NCBI RefSeq assembly: GCF_000308855.1
Contig: NZ_BAGM01000009.1
Location: 25,084-89,083 of the forward strand
Direction of reading: 5' to 3'
Origin: Nocardia veterana NBRC 100344
GTDB taxonomy: Bacteria; Actinomycetota; Actinomycetes; Mycobacteriales; Mycobacteriaceae
DNA: 64,000 nucleotides
This document shows, piece after piece, positions 24,778-33,864 of the stretch; within the stretch, counting starts at the first letter, position 1; each line of letters starts with the position of its first letter. The notes beneath the pieces were generated by a model. It saw only the letters and a program-made list of their open reading frames with translations, was not told where the DNA came from and did no database searches. The position numbers were made by a program, and so were the translations under genes.

Positions 24778-25734
24778 ATGCGGCGTTCATTCATTGCTGC
24801 GATTGTGCTGGCGGTCGGAGCGGGCCTCCTCGGCCCCTGGATCGGACCGCCACCCCGCGCGGCGGCCCAGGTGGTCGCACTGAACGAGATGAGCCCCACC
24901 CGCACCGCCCTGTTCATCGATTCCCCGGCGATGGGCCGCACCGTTCAGGTGCAGGTCCTGCATCCGGCCGGGGGCGGCGCGCGGCCCTCCTACTATCTGC
25001 TCGACGGACTCGATCCCGGTGCGCAGCAGAGCACGTGGACCAACGCCACCGACGCCGAACCGTTCTTTCGTGGCAAGGACGTCAACGTCGTGCTGCCGAT
25101 GGGCGGGCAGGCCGGCTACTACACCGACTGGGAGCGCGACGATCCGCATTTCGGCCGGTACCGGTGGGAGACCTTCCTGACCCGTGAGCTGCCGCCGATC
25201 ATCGACGACACCTTCGCCGGTAACGGCGTCAACGCGATCGGCGGCCTGTCGATGGGCGGGATCGCGGCCTTCGTACTGGCCGTGCGGCATCCGGAGTTGT
25301 ATCGGGCGGTGGCCGGATACAGCGCGTGCCCGGATCTGGGGCTCGCACAGGGCGCGATCATGTTCTCGATCGCCAACCGCGGCGGGAACCCGCTCAACAT
25401 GTGGGGGCCGCCCGGAAGTCCGGAGTGGGGCGCGCACGATCCGGCGCTGCTGACGAACCAGCTGCGCGGCAAGACCATCTACCTGTCGACCGGCACCGGA
25501 ATTCCCGGGCCGCACGAGGCCGAGATCAAACCGCAGCTGCCGGAGAACATCTTCCTCGGTGGCCCGATCGAGGCCGGGGTGGGCGTCTGCGTGACCGCCT
25601 TCGAACAGCGGCTGCGCGCGATGCGGATTCCGGCCCGGGTGGACCACAATCCGGTGGGCACCCACTCCTGGTCGTACTGGCAGGACTACCTGCACGCCTC
25701 GTGGCCGACGGTCGGCGCGGCAATCGGTGCGTGA
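24778..25734 (+). CDS. Exported esterase of the antigen 85/mycolyltransferase-like family
   Basis: This 318-residue protein starts with a signal peptide (MRRSFIAAIVLAVGAGLLGPW, cleavage probably near AAAQ) followed by an esterase D/antigen-85-type alpha/beta fold. The nucleophile is Ser158 in GLSMGG, and the catalytic His is His296 in GTHSWSYWQDYL. The N-terminal SPAMGRTVQVQVLHP and SYYLLDGLDP stretches match the family. Antigen 85 proteins transfer mycolate onto trehalose and arabinogalactan outside the cell; this protein could do so or act as a carboxylesterase. GGAGG stands 8 bases before the ATG. The single Cys pair and the length are within the normal range. Confidence 0.85.
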   Translation: MRRSFIAAIVLAVGAGLLGPWIGPPPRAAAQVVALNEMSPTRTALFIDSPAMGRTVQVQVLHPAGGGARPSYYLLDGLDPGAQQSTWTNATDAEPFFRGKDVNVVLPMGGQAGYYTDWERDDPHFGRYRWETFLTRELPPIIDDTFAGNGVNAIGGLSMGGIAAFVLAVRHPELYRAVAGYSACPDLGLAQGAIMFSIANRGGNPLNMWGPPGSPEWGAHDPALLTNQLRGKTIYLSTGTGIPGPHEAEIKPQLPENIFLGGPIEAGVGVCVTAFEQRLRAMRIPARVDHNPVGTHSWSYWQDYLHASWPTVGAAIGA

Positions 25735-25785
25735 ACGGGCCGATGCGCGATGCGTCCGTCGCGCATCGGCCGCTCGGACCCCGGC

Positions 25786-26007
25786 TCAGGCCGAGGCGCC
25801 GGGGCGGTTGAATTCCCCGTCCTTGGCGCCGGCCACGAAGGCCCGCCACTCGCCCGGCGTGAAGATCAGAGTCGGACCGTCCGGATCCTTCGCGTTCCGC
25901 AGCCCGATATTTCCGCTGGCCAGGAATGCCACCTCGACACCGCCCTCCCCGTCACCGCTGCGCTGCCAGACCGCCCCGGGCTCGATTTCGCGATTCTTCG
26001 CTTCCAC
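25786..26007 (-). CDS. DUF397 protein, orphan
   Basis: This 73-residue protein has the DUF397 pattern: AVWQRSGDGEGGVEVAFLASGNIGLRNAKDPDGPTL followed by FTPGEWRAFVAGAKDGEF. Such proteins are common in actinomycetes beside an XRE-type regulator and are thought to be toxin-like or modulatory partners in development and antibiotic control. No XRE gene is next to it here, which is unusual. I place the start at GTG 26007, with GGGAG 6 bases upstream; the longer frame to 26055 has a less typical N-terminus. It converges with the exported esterase gene. Confidence 0.8.
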   Translation of the reverse strand: MEAKNREIEPGAVWQRSGDGEGGVEVAFLASGNIGLRNAKDPDGPTLIFTPGEWRAFVAGAKDGEFNRPGASA

Positions 26008-26295
26008 TCCGTGCTCCCTGCATCGATGTCGATCGCCGGCCGGACCGGCCGACACTGCCGTTGACGACAGTAGGCCCTCCTCCGCCGGCGTACCGGCCCG
26101 ATCGCGGCGCCGGAATGGCCGGAATCACACCGATGTCACGACCTGCGAAATGTGGTCCATGTCCGGTCGCCGCGGCAACACCGCTGGTTTACGCCGCAAC
26201 CTCAGCGGAAACCCCGGACACTGTGGCAGATATACGGCGTCGACTGGTCGAGAGATCGGGAGGGCGTGTGCTGCCGCACTGAAGGGACGACAAGG

Positions 26296-26520
26296 ATGGA
26301 GCACCGCATGGCACCCGTCTTCGACAGTTGCGCGGTGGTGCCCCGGCACCTCACCGTCGAGCAGGCGCACAACATCCTGCACGGCCACAGCAGCTGTCCC
26401 ACCGACCAATGCCCGCGCCGTAAAGCCGCACTGTTCTTCCTGATGGAATCTCGTCGTTCGGCCCGCGGTAACGGGCGTGACCTGCGTCGGCCCGCGCCGC
26501 GCACAACCGGCCTGGGATAG
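26296..26520 (+). CDS. Small protein with a CPxxxCPRRKAA motif
   Basis: I do not recognise a named family. The 74-residue product contains RHLTVEQAHNILHGHSSCPTDQCPRRKAALFFLMESRRSARG. The pattern Cys-Pro-x3-Cys-Pro with basic residues after it, and nearby His residues, recalls small nocardial proteins of unknown role and could bind metal. ATG 26296 follows AAGG closely; ATG 26308 (MAPVFDS) is an alternative. The C-terminus is Arg-rich. It stands alone upstream of the oligopeptidase gene, with about 100 bases between. Confidence 0.6.
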   Translation: MEHRMAPVFDSCAVVPRHLTVEQAHNILHGHSSCPTDQCPRRKAALFFLMESRRSARGNGRDLRRPAPRTTGLG

Positions 26521-26616
26521 GCAGGCCAATCGGATCCGGTACCCGCGCTCGCCACCGACGGCGGCGGGCGCGGGGCCTGTGCAGTGCTGTGGGTGACCGC
26601 GATTACGGTGGTCATC

Positions 26617-28791
26617 ATGGCTCTCGACAGTGGTACCGGAACCATTCAGAACGCCGGCGATCCCGCGGCGGCGGCGACCCCGCCCGTCGCGAAGAAAGTG
26701 CCGGCCGAACGCACGCACCACGGTGACACCTTCGTCGATCCCTACGAGTGGCTGCGGGACAAGGAAGATCCCGAGGTCATCGCCTATCTCGAGGCGGAGA
26801 ACGCCTATACCGAGGCGCAGACCGCCCACCTGGCGCCGCTGCGCGCGCGGATCTTCGACGAGATCAAATCCCGCACCCAGGAGACCGATCTGTCGGTTCC
26901 GGCGCGGCTGGGTGACTACTGGTACTACTCGCGCAGCTTCGAGGGCAAACAGTACGGCGTGCACTGCCGGTGCCCCATCGCCGATCGCGACGACTGGACC
27001 CCGCCTCGGCTCGAGGTCGACGTGGAGATCCCGGGCGAGGAGATTCTGCTCGACAGCAACGTGCTCGCCGAAGGGCACGACTTCTTCGCCCTCGGCGCCT
27101 TCTCGATCAGCCACGACGGCACGCTGCTCGCCTATTCCACCGATACCGTCGGCGACGAGCGATATGTCTTGCGGTTCAAGGATTTACGGACCGGCGAGCT
27201 GCTCGGCGACGAAATCCCGGGGACCGCGCCCGGCGCCACCTGGTCGCTGGACGGTACCCACGTGTTCTATCAGACCGTCGACGAATCCTGGCGGCCCGAT
27301 ACCGTGTGGCGGCACCGGCTCGGCACCGAGCCGAGTGCGGACGTCACCGTCTTCCACGAACCGGACGAGCGCTACTGGGTGAGTATCGGGGCGACCCGCT
27401 CCGAGAAATACCTGATGATGTGGGTCGGATCCAAGATCACCAGCGAGGGCTGGATTCTCGAATCCGACAATCCGGAGGGCGAATTCCGGGTGCTGCTGCC
27501 GCGTCGCGAGGGTGTCGAGTACTCCGCCGAACATGCCGTGATCGGCGGGCGGGACCGGCTGCTGATCCTGCACAACGACGTGGTGGACGGCGTCAAGGCC
27601 GAGAACTTCGTCCTCGCCGAGGCGCCGGTGGACGATCCGGCCGCGATGTCCGTTCTGATCGGCCACCGCGACGATGTGCGGCTCGAGGATATCGACTGCT
27701 TCGCCGACCATCTGGTGCTGTCCTATCGACGGGAGGCGTTGCCGCGGGTCGCGGTCTGGCCGTTGACCGCCGACGGATACGGCGAATTGCGCGAGCTGGA
27801 ATTCGGCCTGGAGCTGTTCTCGGCGGGTGTGGGATCGAACCCGGAATGGGCGCAGCCGACGCTGCGGCTGGGCGTGACCTCGTTCATCACGCCGATGCAG
27901 GTCTTCGACTACGTTCCGGCCACCGGTGAGCTGATCCTGCGCAAGCAGCAGCAGGTGCTGGGCGGCTACGACCCGGACGACTATGTGCAGCACCGGGATT
28001 GGGCGGTGGCGGCGGACGGTACCCGGATTCCGATCTCGGTGGTGCGCCGGCGCGACAGCGAGGGCGCGGGCCCGAAACCGTTGCTGCTCTACGGCTACGG
28101 CTCGTACGAGGCCAGTATCGATCCGGGATTCTCGGTGTCGCGGTTGTCGCTGCTGGATCGCGGCATGGTCTTCGCGGTCGCGCATGTGCGCGGTGGCGGG
28201 GAGATGGGCCGGCTCTGGTACGAGAACGGCAAGACACTCACCAAGAAGAACACCTTCACCGACTTCGTCTCCTGCGCACAGCATCTGGTCGACACCGGGG
28301 TCACCACGCCGGAGGTGATGGTGGCCGACGGTGGAAGTGCGGGTGGTCTGCTGGTCGGTGCGGTGGCGAATCTGGCCCCGGAGTTGTTCGCGGGAATCCT
28401 CGCCAATGTGCCGTTCGTCGATCCGCTCACCTCGATCCTGGATCCGTCGCTGCCGCTGACCGTGATCGAATGGGACGAGTGGGGCAATCCGCTGGAGGAC
28501 CCCGAGGTCTACGCCTATATGAAGTCCTATTCGCCGTACGAGAACGTCGAGGCGAAGGACTACCCGGCGATCCTGGCCATCACCAGCCTCAACGACACCC
28601 GGGTGCTGTATGTCGAGCCGGCGAAGTGGATCGCGGCGCTGCGGGCCACCGCGACGGGCGACTCCCAGCTGCTGTTGAAGACCGAGATGAGTGCCGGGCA
28701 CGGCGGTGTCAGCGGTCGCTACGAGAAGTGGAAGGAAGTCGCCTTCGAATACGCCTGGGTGCTCGACCGGGTCGGCCTCGGCGGCGACTGA
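26617..28791 (+). CDS. ptrB: Oligopeptidase B, S9 family
   Basis: This 724-residue cytoplasmic serine peptidase cleaves short peptides after basic residues. The N-terminal half is a beta-propeller (about residues 60-410) and the C-terminal half the alpha/beta hydrolase domain. The catalytic triad is Ser574 in DGGSAGGLL, Asp660 in NDTRV and His695 in SAGHGG. RVFAVAHVRGGGEMG-like and YGSYEASIDPGFS sequences are typical of PtrB. M. tuberculosis carries ptrB in two pieces (from memory), whereas this gene is intact. The ATG at 26617 has no strong ribosome-binding site; ORF sequence before it is unlike a protein. Confidence 0.95.
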   Translation: MALDSGTGTIQNAGDPAAAATPPVAKKVPAERTHHGDTFVDPYEWLRDKEDPEVIAYLEAENAYTEAQTAHLAPLRARIFDEIKSRTQETDLSVPARLGDYWYYSRSFEGKQYGVHCRCPIADRDDWTPPRLEVDVEIPGEEILLDSNVLAEGHDFFALGAFSISHDGTLLAYSTDTVGDERYVLRFKDLRTGELLGDEIPGTAPGATWSLDGTHVFYQTVDESWRPDTVWRHRLGTEPSADVTVFHEPDERYWVSIGATRSEKYLMMWVGSKITSEGWILESDNPEGEFRVLLPRREGVEYSAEHAVIGGRDRLLILHNDVVDGVKAENFVLAEAPVDDPAAMSVLIGHRDDVRLEDIDCFADHLVLSYRREALPRVAVWPLTADGYGELRELEFGLELFSAGVGSNPEWAQPTLRLGVTSFITPMQVFDYVPATGELILRKQQQVLGGYDPDDYVQHRDWAVAADGTRIPISVVRRRDSEGAGPKPLLLYGYGSYEASIDPGFSVSRLSLLDRGMVFAVAHVRGGGEMGRLWYENGKTLTKKNTFTDFVSCAQHLVDTGVTTPEVMVADGGSAGGLLVGAVANLAPELFAGILANVPFVDPLTSILDPSLPLTVIEWDEWGNPLEDPEVYAYMKSYSPYENVEAKDYPAILAITSLNDTRVLYVEPAKWIAALRATATGDSQLLLKTEMSAGHGGVSGRYEKWKEVAFEYAWVLDRVGLGGD

Positions 28792-28829
28792 CGCCGCTGC
28801 GGGTGTGGGCCGACCCGGATGGGTGATTC

Positions 28830-29126
28830 CTACGCCGCGCCGCAGCGCGCGATGGTGTCCAGCAGATACTGCCGGTCCCGGTCGCGCGCGGCGGTGTCAC
28901 CGCGATAAGCGTTGTGCTGATCCATGATTCGGACGTAGGTGTCGGCGATGCGGTCCGGCGGAGCGCCGGGATCCGTGCGCCGCACCGTGTCGACGAATTC
29001 CTTCGCCGTCGCACATTGTTCGTCCGGGGTGAAGATCGGCGGTGGATCACCGGGATCGGCGTGGGCCGGGGCGGAAGCGGCGAACATCAGCGGTACCGCC
29101 AGTGCGGTGAGGAGAGCTGCTTTCAC
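28830..29126 (-). CDS. Small secreted protein of unknown function
   Basis: This 98-residue protein has a signal peptide (MKAALLTALAVPLMFAASAPAHA, cleavage after AHA) and a helical mature domain of about 75 residues with two Cys (DEQCATAKEF and IARCGAA) that may form a disulfide. The start is GTG 29126, with AGGA 8 bases upstream. It resembles the many small secreted DUF732-like proteins of mycolata in layout, but I cannot confirm membership. It is convergent with ptrB and head-to-head with the DUF2334 gene. Confidence 0.75.
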   Translation of the reverse strand: MKAALLTALAVPLMFAASAPAHADPGDPPPIFTPDEQCATAKEFVDTVRRTDPGAPPDRIADTYVRIMDQHNAYRGDTAARDRDRQYLLDTIARCGAA

Positions 29127-29222
29127 CGGTCCGATCCTATGGCCGCGGCGGTGAGCCGGGAATTCGTCGGCCCGTCACTTCCGCTGCACTGGGCCGACAT
29201 CTGCCGAGCGCACAGTGGAGGC

Positions 29223-29942
29223 ATGAGCGGCAACGACCGGGGGTTCGGGCAGCTGATCGTCTCGGTGTCGGGGATTCGGGACACCACAGTGGACCAGGCG
29301 AGCGCCTTCGCCGCGGAGATGGACCGTCGAGGGGTGCGGTTGTCGCTGCTGGTGGCGCCGCGGCTGAAAGGGAAGTACCGGCTGGCGGAGGATCCGCGCA
29401 CCCAGCAGTGGTTGCGCGCGCGCCGGACCGCCGGCGATGCCATCGTCCTGCACGGTTACGACCAGGCGGCGACCAAACGCCGCCGCGCCGAATTCGCCAC
29501 GCTGCCCACACACGAAGCGCGCCTGCGGCTCACCGCCGCCGATCGGGTGATGGAGCAGATCGGGCTGCGCACCCGGCTGTTCGCGGCGCCGCGCTGGACC
29601 ACCTCCGACGGCGCCCTGGCCGCCCTGCCCGAGGTCGGTTTCCGGCTCGCGCTGGGCTTGACCGGCATCCACGATCTGGAACGCGATGTGGTCCAACGCT
29701 GTTGGGTGCACGGCGTCGGAGAGGGTTTCCGCGCCGAACCCTGGTGGTGCCATGCGCTGGTCATGAGCGCGGCCCGGATCGCGCGCCGCGGGGGAACCCT
29801 GCGCCTGGCCGTCTCGGCGGCGCAGCTGTCCCGGCCGGGCCCGCGCCAGGCCATGCTCGACGCGATCGACCTCGCGCTGTTCCACGAGGCCGTTCCGGAC
29901 GTCTACCGCTGGGAACCGTTCCCGATCTCGAAGGCGGCCTGA
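29223..29942 (+). CDS. DUF2334-like, polysaccharide-deacetylase-fold protein
   Basis: This 239-residue protein has the layout of DUF2334 proteins, which have a polysaccharide-deacetylase-like fold. It contains LIVSVSGIRDTT, a central ALHGYD-type motif (AIVLHGYDQAATKRRRAEF), FAAPRWTTSDGALAALPEVGFRLALG and a C-terminal DLALFHEAVPDVYRWEPFP. No signal peptide is seen. The metal-binding residues of classic deacetylases are not fully obvious, so enzymatic activity is uncertain. The ATG at 29223 is preceded closely by GGAGGC. The frame is open far upstream, but that region overlaps the small secreted gene and is not protein-like. Confidence 0.75.
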   Translation: MSGNDRGFGQLIVSVSGIRDTTVDQASAFAAEMDRRGVRLSLLVAPRLKGKYRLAEDPRTQQWLRARRTAGDAIVLHGYDQAATKRRRAEFATLPTHEARLRLTAADRVMEQIGLRTRLFAAPRWTTSDGALAALPEVGFRLALGLTGIHDLERDVVQRCWVHGVGEGFRAEPWWCHALVMSAARIARRGGTLRLAVSAAQLSRPGPRQAMLDAIDLALFHEAVPDVYRWEPFPISKAA

Positions 29943-29992
29943 GCGCTTACGGGTCGGCGGACAGCGCGAGGTCCCGAGGGTTTCGGTGTCGC

Positions 29993-31411
29993 TCAGCCGT
30001 CGGATCGCTGGAGATTCAGTGCGGCGGCGATTGTTTCGTCCGAGACCGCGGCGGTGGCGTCGTGGGTGAAGCCGCCGGCCTCCCGGCGGGTGAGCGAGCT
30101 CGACAGCGGATGCTTGCGCAGCTGGTCGACGCATCGATCGATATCGACCAGCAACAGGTCGGCCATGTCGTGGGTGAAGCCGTGCCGGACCACGGCGCGC
30201 ATGATCGTCTCGTCCTGCCGGTCGGCGGGCAGCGGATAGGCGGCGATCAACCAGCCGCGTGAACGTAGCCGCTCGGACAGGTCGTAGAGATTGAAGCCGG
30301 GGTCGGCCGGCAACCGCCAGGACGCGGCGGTGATGCCGCGGGTGGGGGAACCGTCGTGGATCATCTCGAACAGCCCGGTGGCCGTCAGACCCTGGGCCAG
30401 GTGTTCGGCGACCCGGTAGATCGCCGACTGCAGCCGGGTGTAGCCGATCCGGCCGAGCCGGATGAAGTCGTAGTACTGGGTGATCGCCTGCCCGCCCGGG
30501 CGGGAGAAGTTCAGATTGAAGGTCGCCATGCTGCCGCCCAGGTAATCGACGTCGAAGATGAGCTCCTCGGGCAGATCGTCCGGCTCTCGCCAGATCGCCC
30601 AGCCGCAACCCAGCGGGGCCAACCCCGTCTTGTGGCCGGAGGCGTTGATCGACTTCACCCGCGGTAACCGGAAGTCCCACACCAGATCCGGCGCGGTGAA
30701 CGGCGCCAGGAAACCGCCACTGGCCGCATCCACGTGCAGGGGGATGTCCAGGCCGGTGCGATCCTGCAATTCGTCGAGCGCCGCGCTGAACGCGGCGATG
30801 TCCTCGAACAAGCCGGTGAAGGTCTGCCCCATCGTTGCGACCACCATGATCGTGTTCGAATCACAGTGTGCGGCAATGTCGTCCGGATGCAGTGTGTAGC
30901 GGTCGCCGCGCAAGGGCACCTGCCGGATCTCCACGTCGAAGTAGCGCGCGAATTTCTCCCAGCAGACCTGAACCGGCCCGCAGACGAAATTCGGCACGCC
31001 CCGGCCGCCGCGTTTGCGCCAGCGCGTCTTGGCCGCCAGGCCACCGAGCATGGCGGCCTCGCTCGATCCGATGGTGGAGGTGCCGTGCACGGATTCGGGC
31101 CGGGGCGCATGCCACAGATCGGCGACCATCCGGACGCAGCGCCGCTCCAGTTCGGCGGTCTGCGGATATTCGTCCTTGTCGACGATGTTCTTGGCGACAC
31201 TCTGCGCCATCAGCCGCTGGGCGTGCTCATCGATCCAGGTGGTGCAGAAGGTCGCCAGGTTCATGCGGGAGACACCGTCGAGCATCAGCTCGTCGTGCAC
31301 GATCTGGTACGCCTCCGGTCCCGGCATCTCACGATGCGGAAAGTTGTGTTTCGGGGCACCACGGTCCAGCGCGGGCATGGCGAACAGGTCGTCGGATTCC
31401 GATGCGGCCAT
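29993..31411 (-). CDS. gad: Glutamate decarboxylase
   Basis: This 472-residue PLP enzyme converts glutamate to GABA and carbon dioxide in the cytoplasm. It has the group II decarboxylase features: HGTSTIGSSEAAMLGGLA, the PLP Asp in DIPLHVDAASGGFLAPF, and Lys261 in INASGHKTGLAPLGCGW, the Schiff-base residue. The C-terminal part includes RLQSAIYRVAEHLAQGL and ends NLQRSDG without the autoinhibitory pH-sensing histidines I would need to check in E. coli GadB. The ATG at 31411 has GGAGAGG about 5 bases upstream. No glutamate/GABA antiporter is adjacent. It is divergent from the M20 gene with 248 bases between. Confidence 0.93.
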   Translation of the reverse strand: MAASESDDLFAMPALDRGAPKHNFPHREMPGPEAYQIVHDELMLDGVSRMNLATFCTTWIDEHAQRLMAQSVAKNIVDKDEYPQTAELERRCVRMVADLWHAPRPESVHGTSTIGSSEAAMLGGLAAKTRWRKRGGRGVPNFVCGPVQVCWEKFARYFDVEIRQVPLRGDRYTLHPDDIAAHCDSNTIMVVATMGQTFTGLFEDIAAFSAALDELQDRTGLDIPLHVDAASGGFLAPFTAPDLVWDFRLPRVKSINASGHKTGLAPLGCGWAIWREPDDLPEELIFDVDYLGGSMATFNLNFSRPGGQAITQYYDFIRLGRIGYTRLQSAIYRVAEHLAQGLTATGLFEMIHDGSPTRGITAASWRLPADPGFNLYDLSERLRSRGWLIAAYPLPADRQDETIMRAVVRHGFTHDMADLLLVDIDRCVDQLRKHPLSSSLTRREAGGFTHDATAAVSDETIAAALNLQRSDG

Positions 31412-31659
31412 CTCGTCCTCTCCTGGTTCCGATCGCGCGTCGTATCCATGATGCCCGCTGTGATTGCGGAGAGTTAACGAAAGAACGAATATGCACCCTG
31501 ATGCGTTCTGCTTGAGCGAATTGAAGTGGGTAAATATCCGGCGACTGCGGTGTAGCCGCGATTTGCTCGGAGGGTATCTCGGACCGGTCGAGCGGCTGCG
31601 TGGAGCGGGTTGCCACACTGGAGGTCGCCGGACACACCGCCGAGTGAGAGGGTTGGGCA

Positions 31660-33030
31660 ATGACCGACGACGCGCGTACGGCCGCCCTGCGGGCGCAGGT
31701 GAACTCGCTGCTGCCGCAGGCGAAAACGGATCTCGCCCAACTGGTTTCCTATCGATCGGTGGCCGATCCCCGGCAGTTCCCGCCGGAGGAGTGCCGGCGG
31801 GCGGCGCAGTGGGTCGCCGATGCCTGCGCCGACCTGGGGCTCGATGACGTCGGACTGTACGACACACCGGACGGAAGTCAGGCCGTCGTGGCACGCTGTC
31901 CGGCCCCCGCCGGCGCGCCGACCGTTCTGCTGTACTGCCATTACGACGTGCAACCGCCGGTCGACGAGGCGGCCTGGGACAGCCCGGTCTGGGAGCTCAC
32001 CGAACGGGACGGTCGCTGGTACGGCCGCGGTGCGGCGGACTGCAAGGGCAATATCGTCGTCCACCTGACCGCGCTGCGCGCGCTGCGAAATGCGCTGGGC
32101 GGCAATGGATATCCGGTGGGCATCACGCTGGTGTCCGAGGGGTCGGAGGAGCAGGGCACCGGCGGGCTGGAGGACTTCGTTCCCCACAACGCCGAGCTGC
32201 TCCGCGCCGATGCCCTGGTCATCGCGGACTGCGGTAACTTCGCCGCGGGCGTGCCGACCCTCACCCAGACCCTGCGGGGCAATGTGAACGTGCTCGTCAC
32301 GGTCGAAACCCTCGCGGGTCCCTTACATTCCGGCATGTTCGGCGGCGCGGCCCCGGATGCGGTGGCCGCGCTGATCCGGGTGCTGGACACGCTGCGCGAC
32401 GAGCACGGCAACACCACGGTGGCCGGGCTGGCCGCCGATCAGGTCTGGGACGGCGTGCAGTATCCGCCCGAACAGTTCCGCGTCGATGCCGGTGTGCTCG
32501 ACGGTGTCGACCTGCTCGGCAGTGGCAGCGTCTCCGACATGATCTGGGCCCGACCGGCTTTGACGGTGCTCGGCATCGACGTGCCGCCGGTGATCGGTTC
32601 GGCCGCCGCGATCCAACCCAGTGCCCGGGCCCGGCTGAACCTGCGGATCCCGCCGGGTATCGATCGGCACGATGCGCTGCGAGCGCTCACCACGCATCTG
32701 GAATCGAACACCCCGTGGGGCGCCCGGGTCCGGGTCGAGACCGAGGGCACCGGATCGCCGTTCCGTTCGGGTACCGGCGGACCCGCTCGGCGAGCGATGG
32801 AGGCCGCGCTCGCCGCCGCCTACGGCCGTCCCGCCACCACCCAGGGCCAGGGCGGTTCCATTCCGCTGTGCAACGTCTTCGCCGACACCTATCCCGATGC
32901 CGAGATCATGCTGCTCGGCGTCGAGGAACCGAAATGCCTGATCCATGCGCCCAACGAGAGCGTCGATCCGAGTGAGATCGAACGGATGGCGCTGGCGGAG
33001 GCCCTGTTCCTCGCCTCCTACACCCGCTGA
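31660..33030 (+). CDS. M20 family dipeptidase
   Basis: This 456-residue cytoplasmic zinc peptidase has the M20 family signature: YCHYDVQP with His and Asp, GRGAADCKGNIVVHL with the bridging Asp, VSEGSEEQGTGGLE with the catalytic and metal Glu, a lid-domain LHSGMFGGAAPDA, and the C-terminal zinc His in KCLIHAPNESVDPSE. It likely hydrolyses dipeptides such as Xaa-His or related compounds; the specific substrate is not clear. ATG 31660 has GAGAGGG upstream. Its stop is a single base from the stop of the convergent metallo-hydrolase gene. Confidence 0.93.
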   Translation: MTDDARTAALRAQVNSLLPQAKTDLAQLVSYRSVADPRQFPPEECRRAAQWVADACADLGLDDVGLYDTPDGSQAVVARCPAPAGAPTVLLYCHYDVQPPVDEAAWDSPVWELTERDGRWYGRGAADCKGNIVVHLTALRALRNALGGNGYPVGITLVSEGSEEQGTGGLEDFVPHNAELLRADALVIADCGNFAAGVPTLTQTLRGNVNVLVTVETLAGPLHSGMFGGAAPDAVAALIRVLDTLRDEHGNTTVAGLAADQVWDGVQYPPEQFRVDAGVLDGVDLLGSGSVSDMIWARPALTVLGIDVPPVIGSAAAIQPSARARLNLRIPPGIDRHDALRALTTHLESNTPWGARVRVETEGTGSPFRSGTGGPARRAMEAALAAAYGRPATTQGQGGSIPLCNVFADTYPDAEIMLLGVEEPKCLIHAPNESVDPSEIERMALAEALFLASYTR

Positions 33031-33031
33031 A

Positions 33032-33676
33032 TCAGAATTCCGCGTGGTCCTCGGGTTCGACGACCGCGAATTCGGTATCGGCCGGGCGCATTTCGGACAA
33101 GCGGCCGAAGTAGATGCCCTGCGCTTCCGGCGCGATGATGCCGTAGTGGATGGGAATCGCGGTGCGCGGGCCGACCGCGCGCAGATAATCCACCGCCTCG
33201 CTGATCTTCATCCACGGCGCGACCGCCGGCAGCGCCAACACGCCCACCGACACCGGCGGCACCCACAGCGAATCGCCGGGATGCACGAATTGGGCCGGAT
33301 CGTCGGGCGTGCCCAGTTGGAACACGGTGTTGTCGATCACCGGCAGCTCCGGGTGGATGACCGCGTGCCGGCCGCCGCCACCGGTGATCTGCAGCTCGCC
33401 GATGGTCACGATATTGCCCGCGTGCACGGCCTCCCACGGCTCACCGCGCTGCTGGGCGGTCTGCGGATCGCTGAGCAGGCGAGCGCTGGGATTACCGTCG
33501 ACCAGCGCTTCGATCCGGTTGGGGTCGATGTGGTCGGGATGCTGGTGGGTGATCGCGATCGCGTCGAGCCCGGTGATGCCCTCGAATCCGTGCGAGAAGG
33601 TACCCGGATCGAACAGGATTCTGGTGCCGTTCAATTCGACGAGAACGCAGGAATGACCGAAGTGGGCGATGCGCAT
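33032..33676 (-). CDS. Metallo-beta-lactamase-fold hydrolase
   Basis: This 214-residue protein has the zinc motif ITHQHPDHIDP (HxHxDH) and the start MRIAHFGHSCVLVELNGTRILFDPG typical of UlaG-like metallo-hydrolases. A central GGGGRHAVIHP and a C-terminal IPIHYGII supply further ligands. The substrate is unknown; the UlaG-like branch includes lactonases and nucleases. The ATG at 33676 is the natural start, and the frame upstream to 33751 is Arg/Cys-rich and unlikely. A GGAGGA sits 13 bases before it, which is far. The gene is convergent with the M20 dipeptidase and divergent from purS. Confidence 0.85.
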   Translation of the reverse strand: MRIAHFGHSCVLVELNGTRILFDPGTFSHGFEGITGLDAIAITHQHPDHIDPNRIEALVDGNPSARLLSDPQTAQQRGEPWEAVHAGNIVTIGELQITGGGGRHAVIHPELPVIDNTVFQLGTPDDPAQFVHPGDSLWVPPVSVGVLALPAVAPWMKISEAVDYLRAVGPRTAIPIHYGIIAPEAQGIYFGRLSEMRPADTEFAVVEPEDHAEF

Positions 33677-33822
33677 GGGTTCACGGTAATCCTCCGGACG
33701 GCGGCGTGGGCGACATGCGCACCGGCCGGTCCGCGGCGGCGTCGCCCGCATGCGCTGTGATCCGGCTCGCAGGCGAGGGCTCCCGCTGCGGCCCGGCGCG
33801 CCGCCCGCGAGCAGCGCCGATT

Positions 33823-33852
33823 AAGCTGTTGTGGTAATCCCCCCACCAGCTT
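33823..33852 (+). promoter_or_regulatory. Imperfect hairpin overlapping the purS ribosome-binding site
   Basis: AAGCTG (33823-33828) pairs with CAGCTT (33847-33852), and GTGG with CCAC inside, leaving a TT bulge and a small loop. The 3' arm runs into TTGAGGAG, the ribosome-binding site of purS. The structure may modulate translation initiation. It is short and could be fortuitous. Confidence 0.3.
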
Positions 33853-33864
33853 GAGGAGCAACGC

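Noticed and set aside
26056..26295. Short + strand frame around 26122-26282 (MSRPAKCGPCP...)
   Set aside because: It has two Cys but no ribosome-binding site and a composition like random GC-rich sequence.
26584..26616. Upstream start for the oligopeptidase at 26584 (MLWVTAITVVI)
   Set aside because: It would give a hydrophobic leader atypical for this cytoplasmic family; ATG 26617 gives the expected N-terminus.
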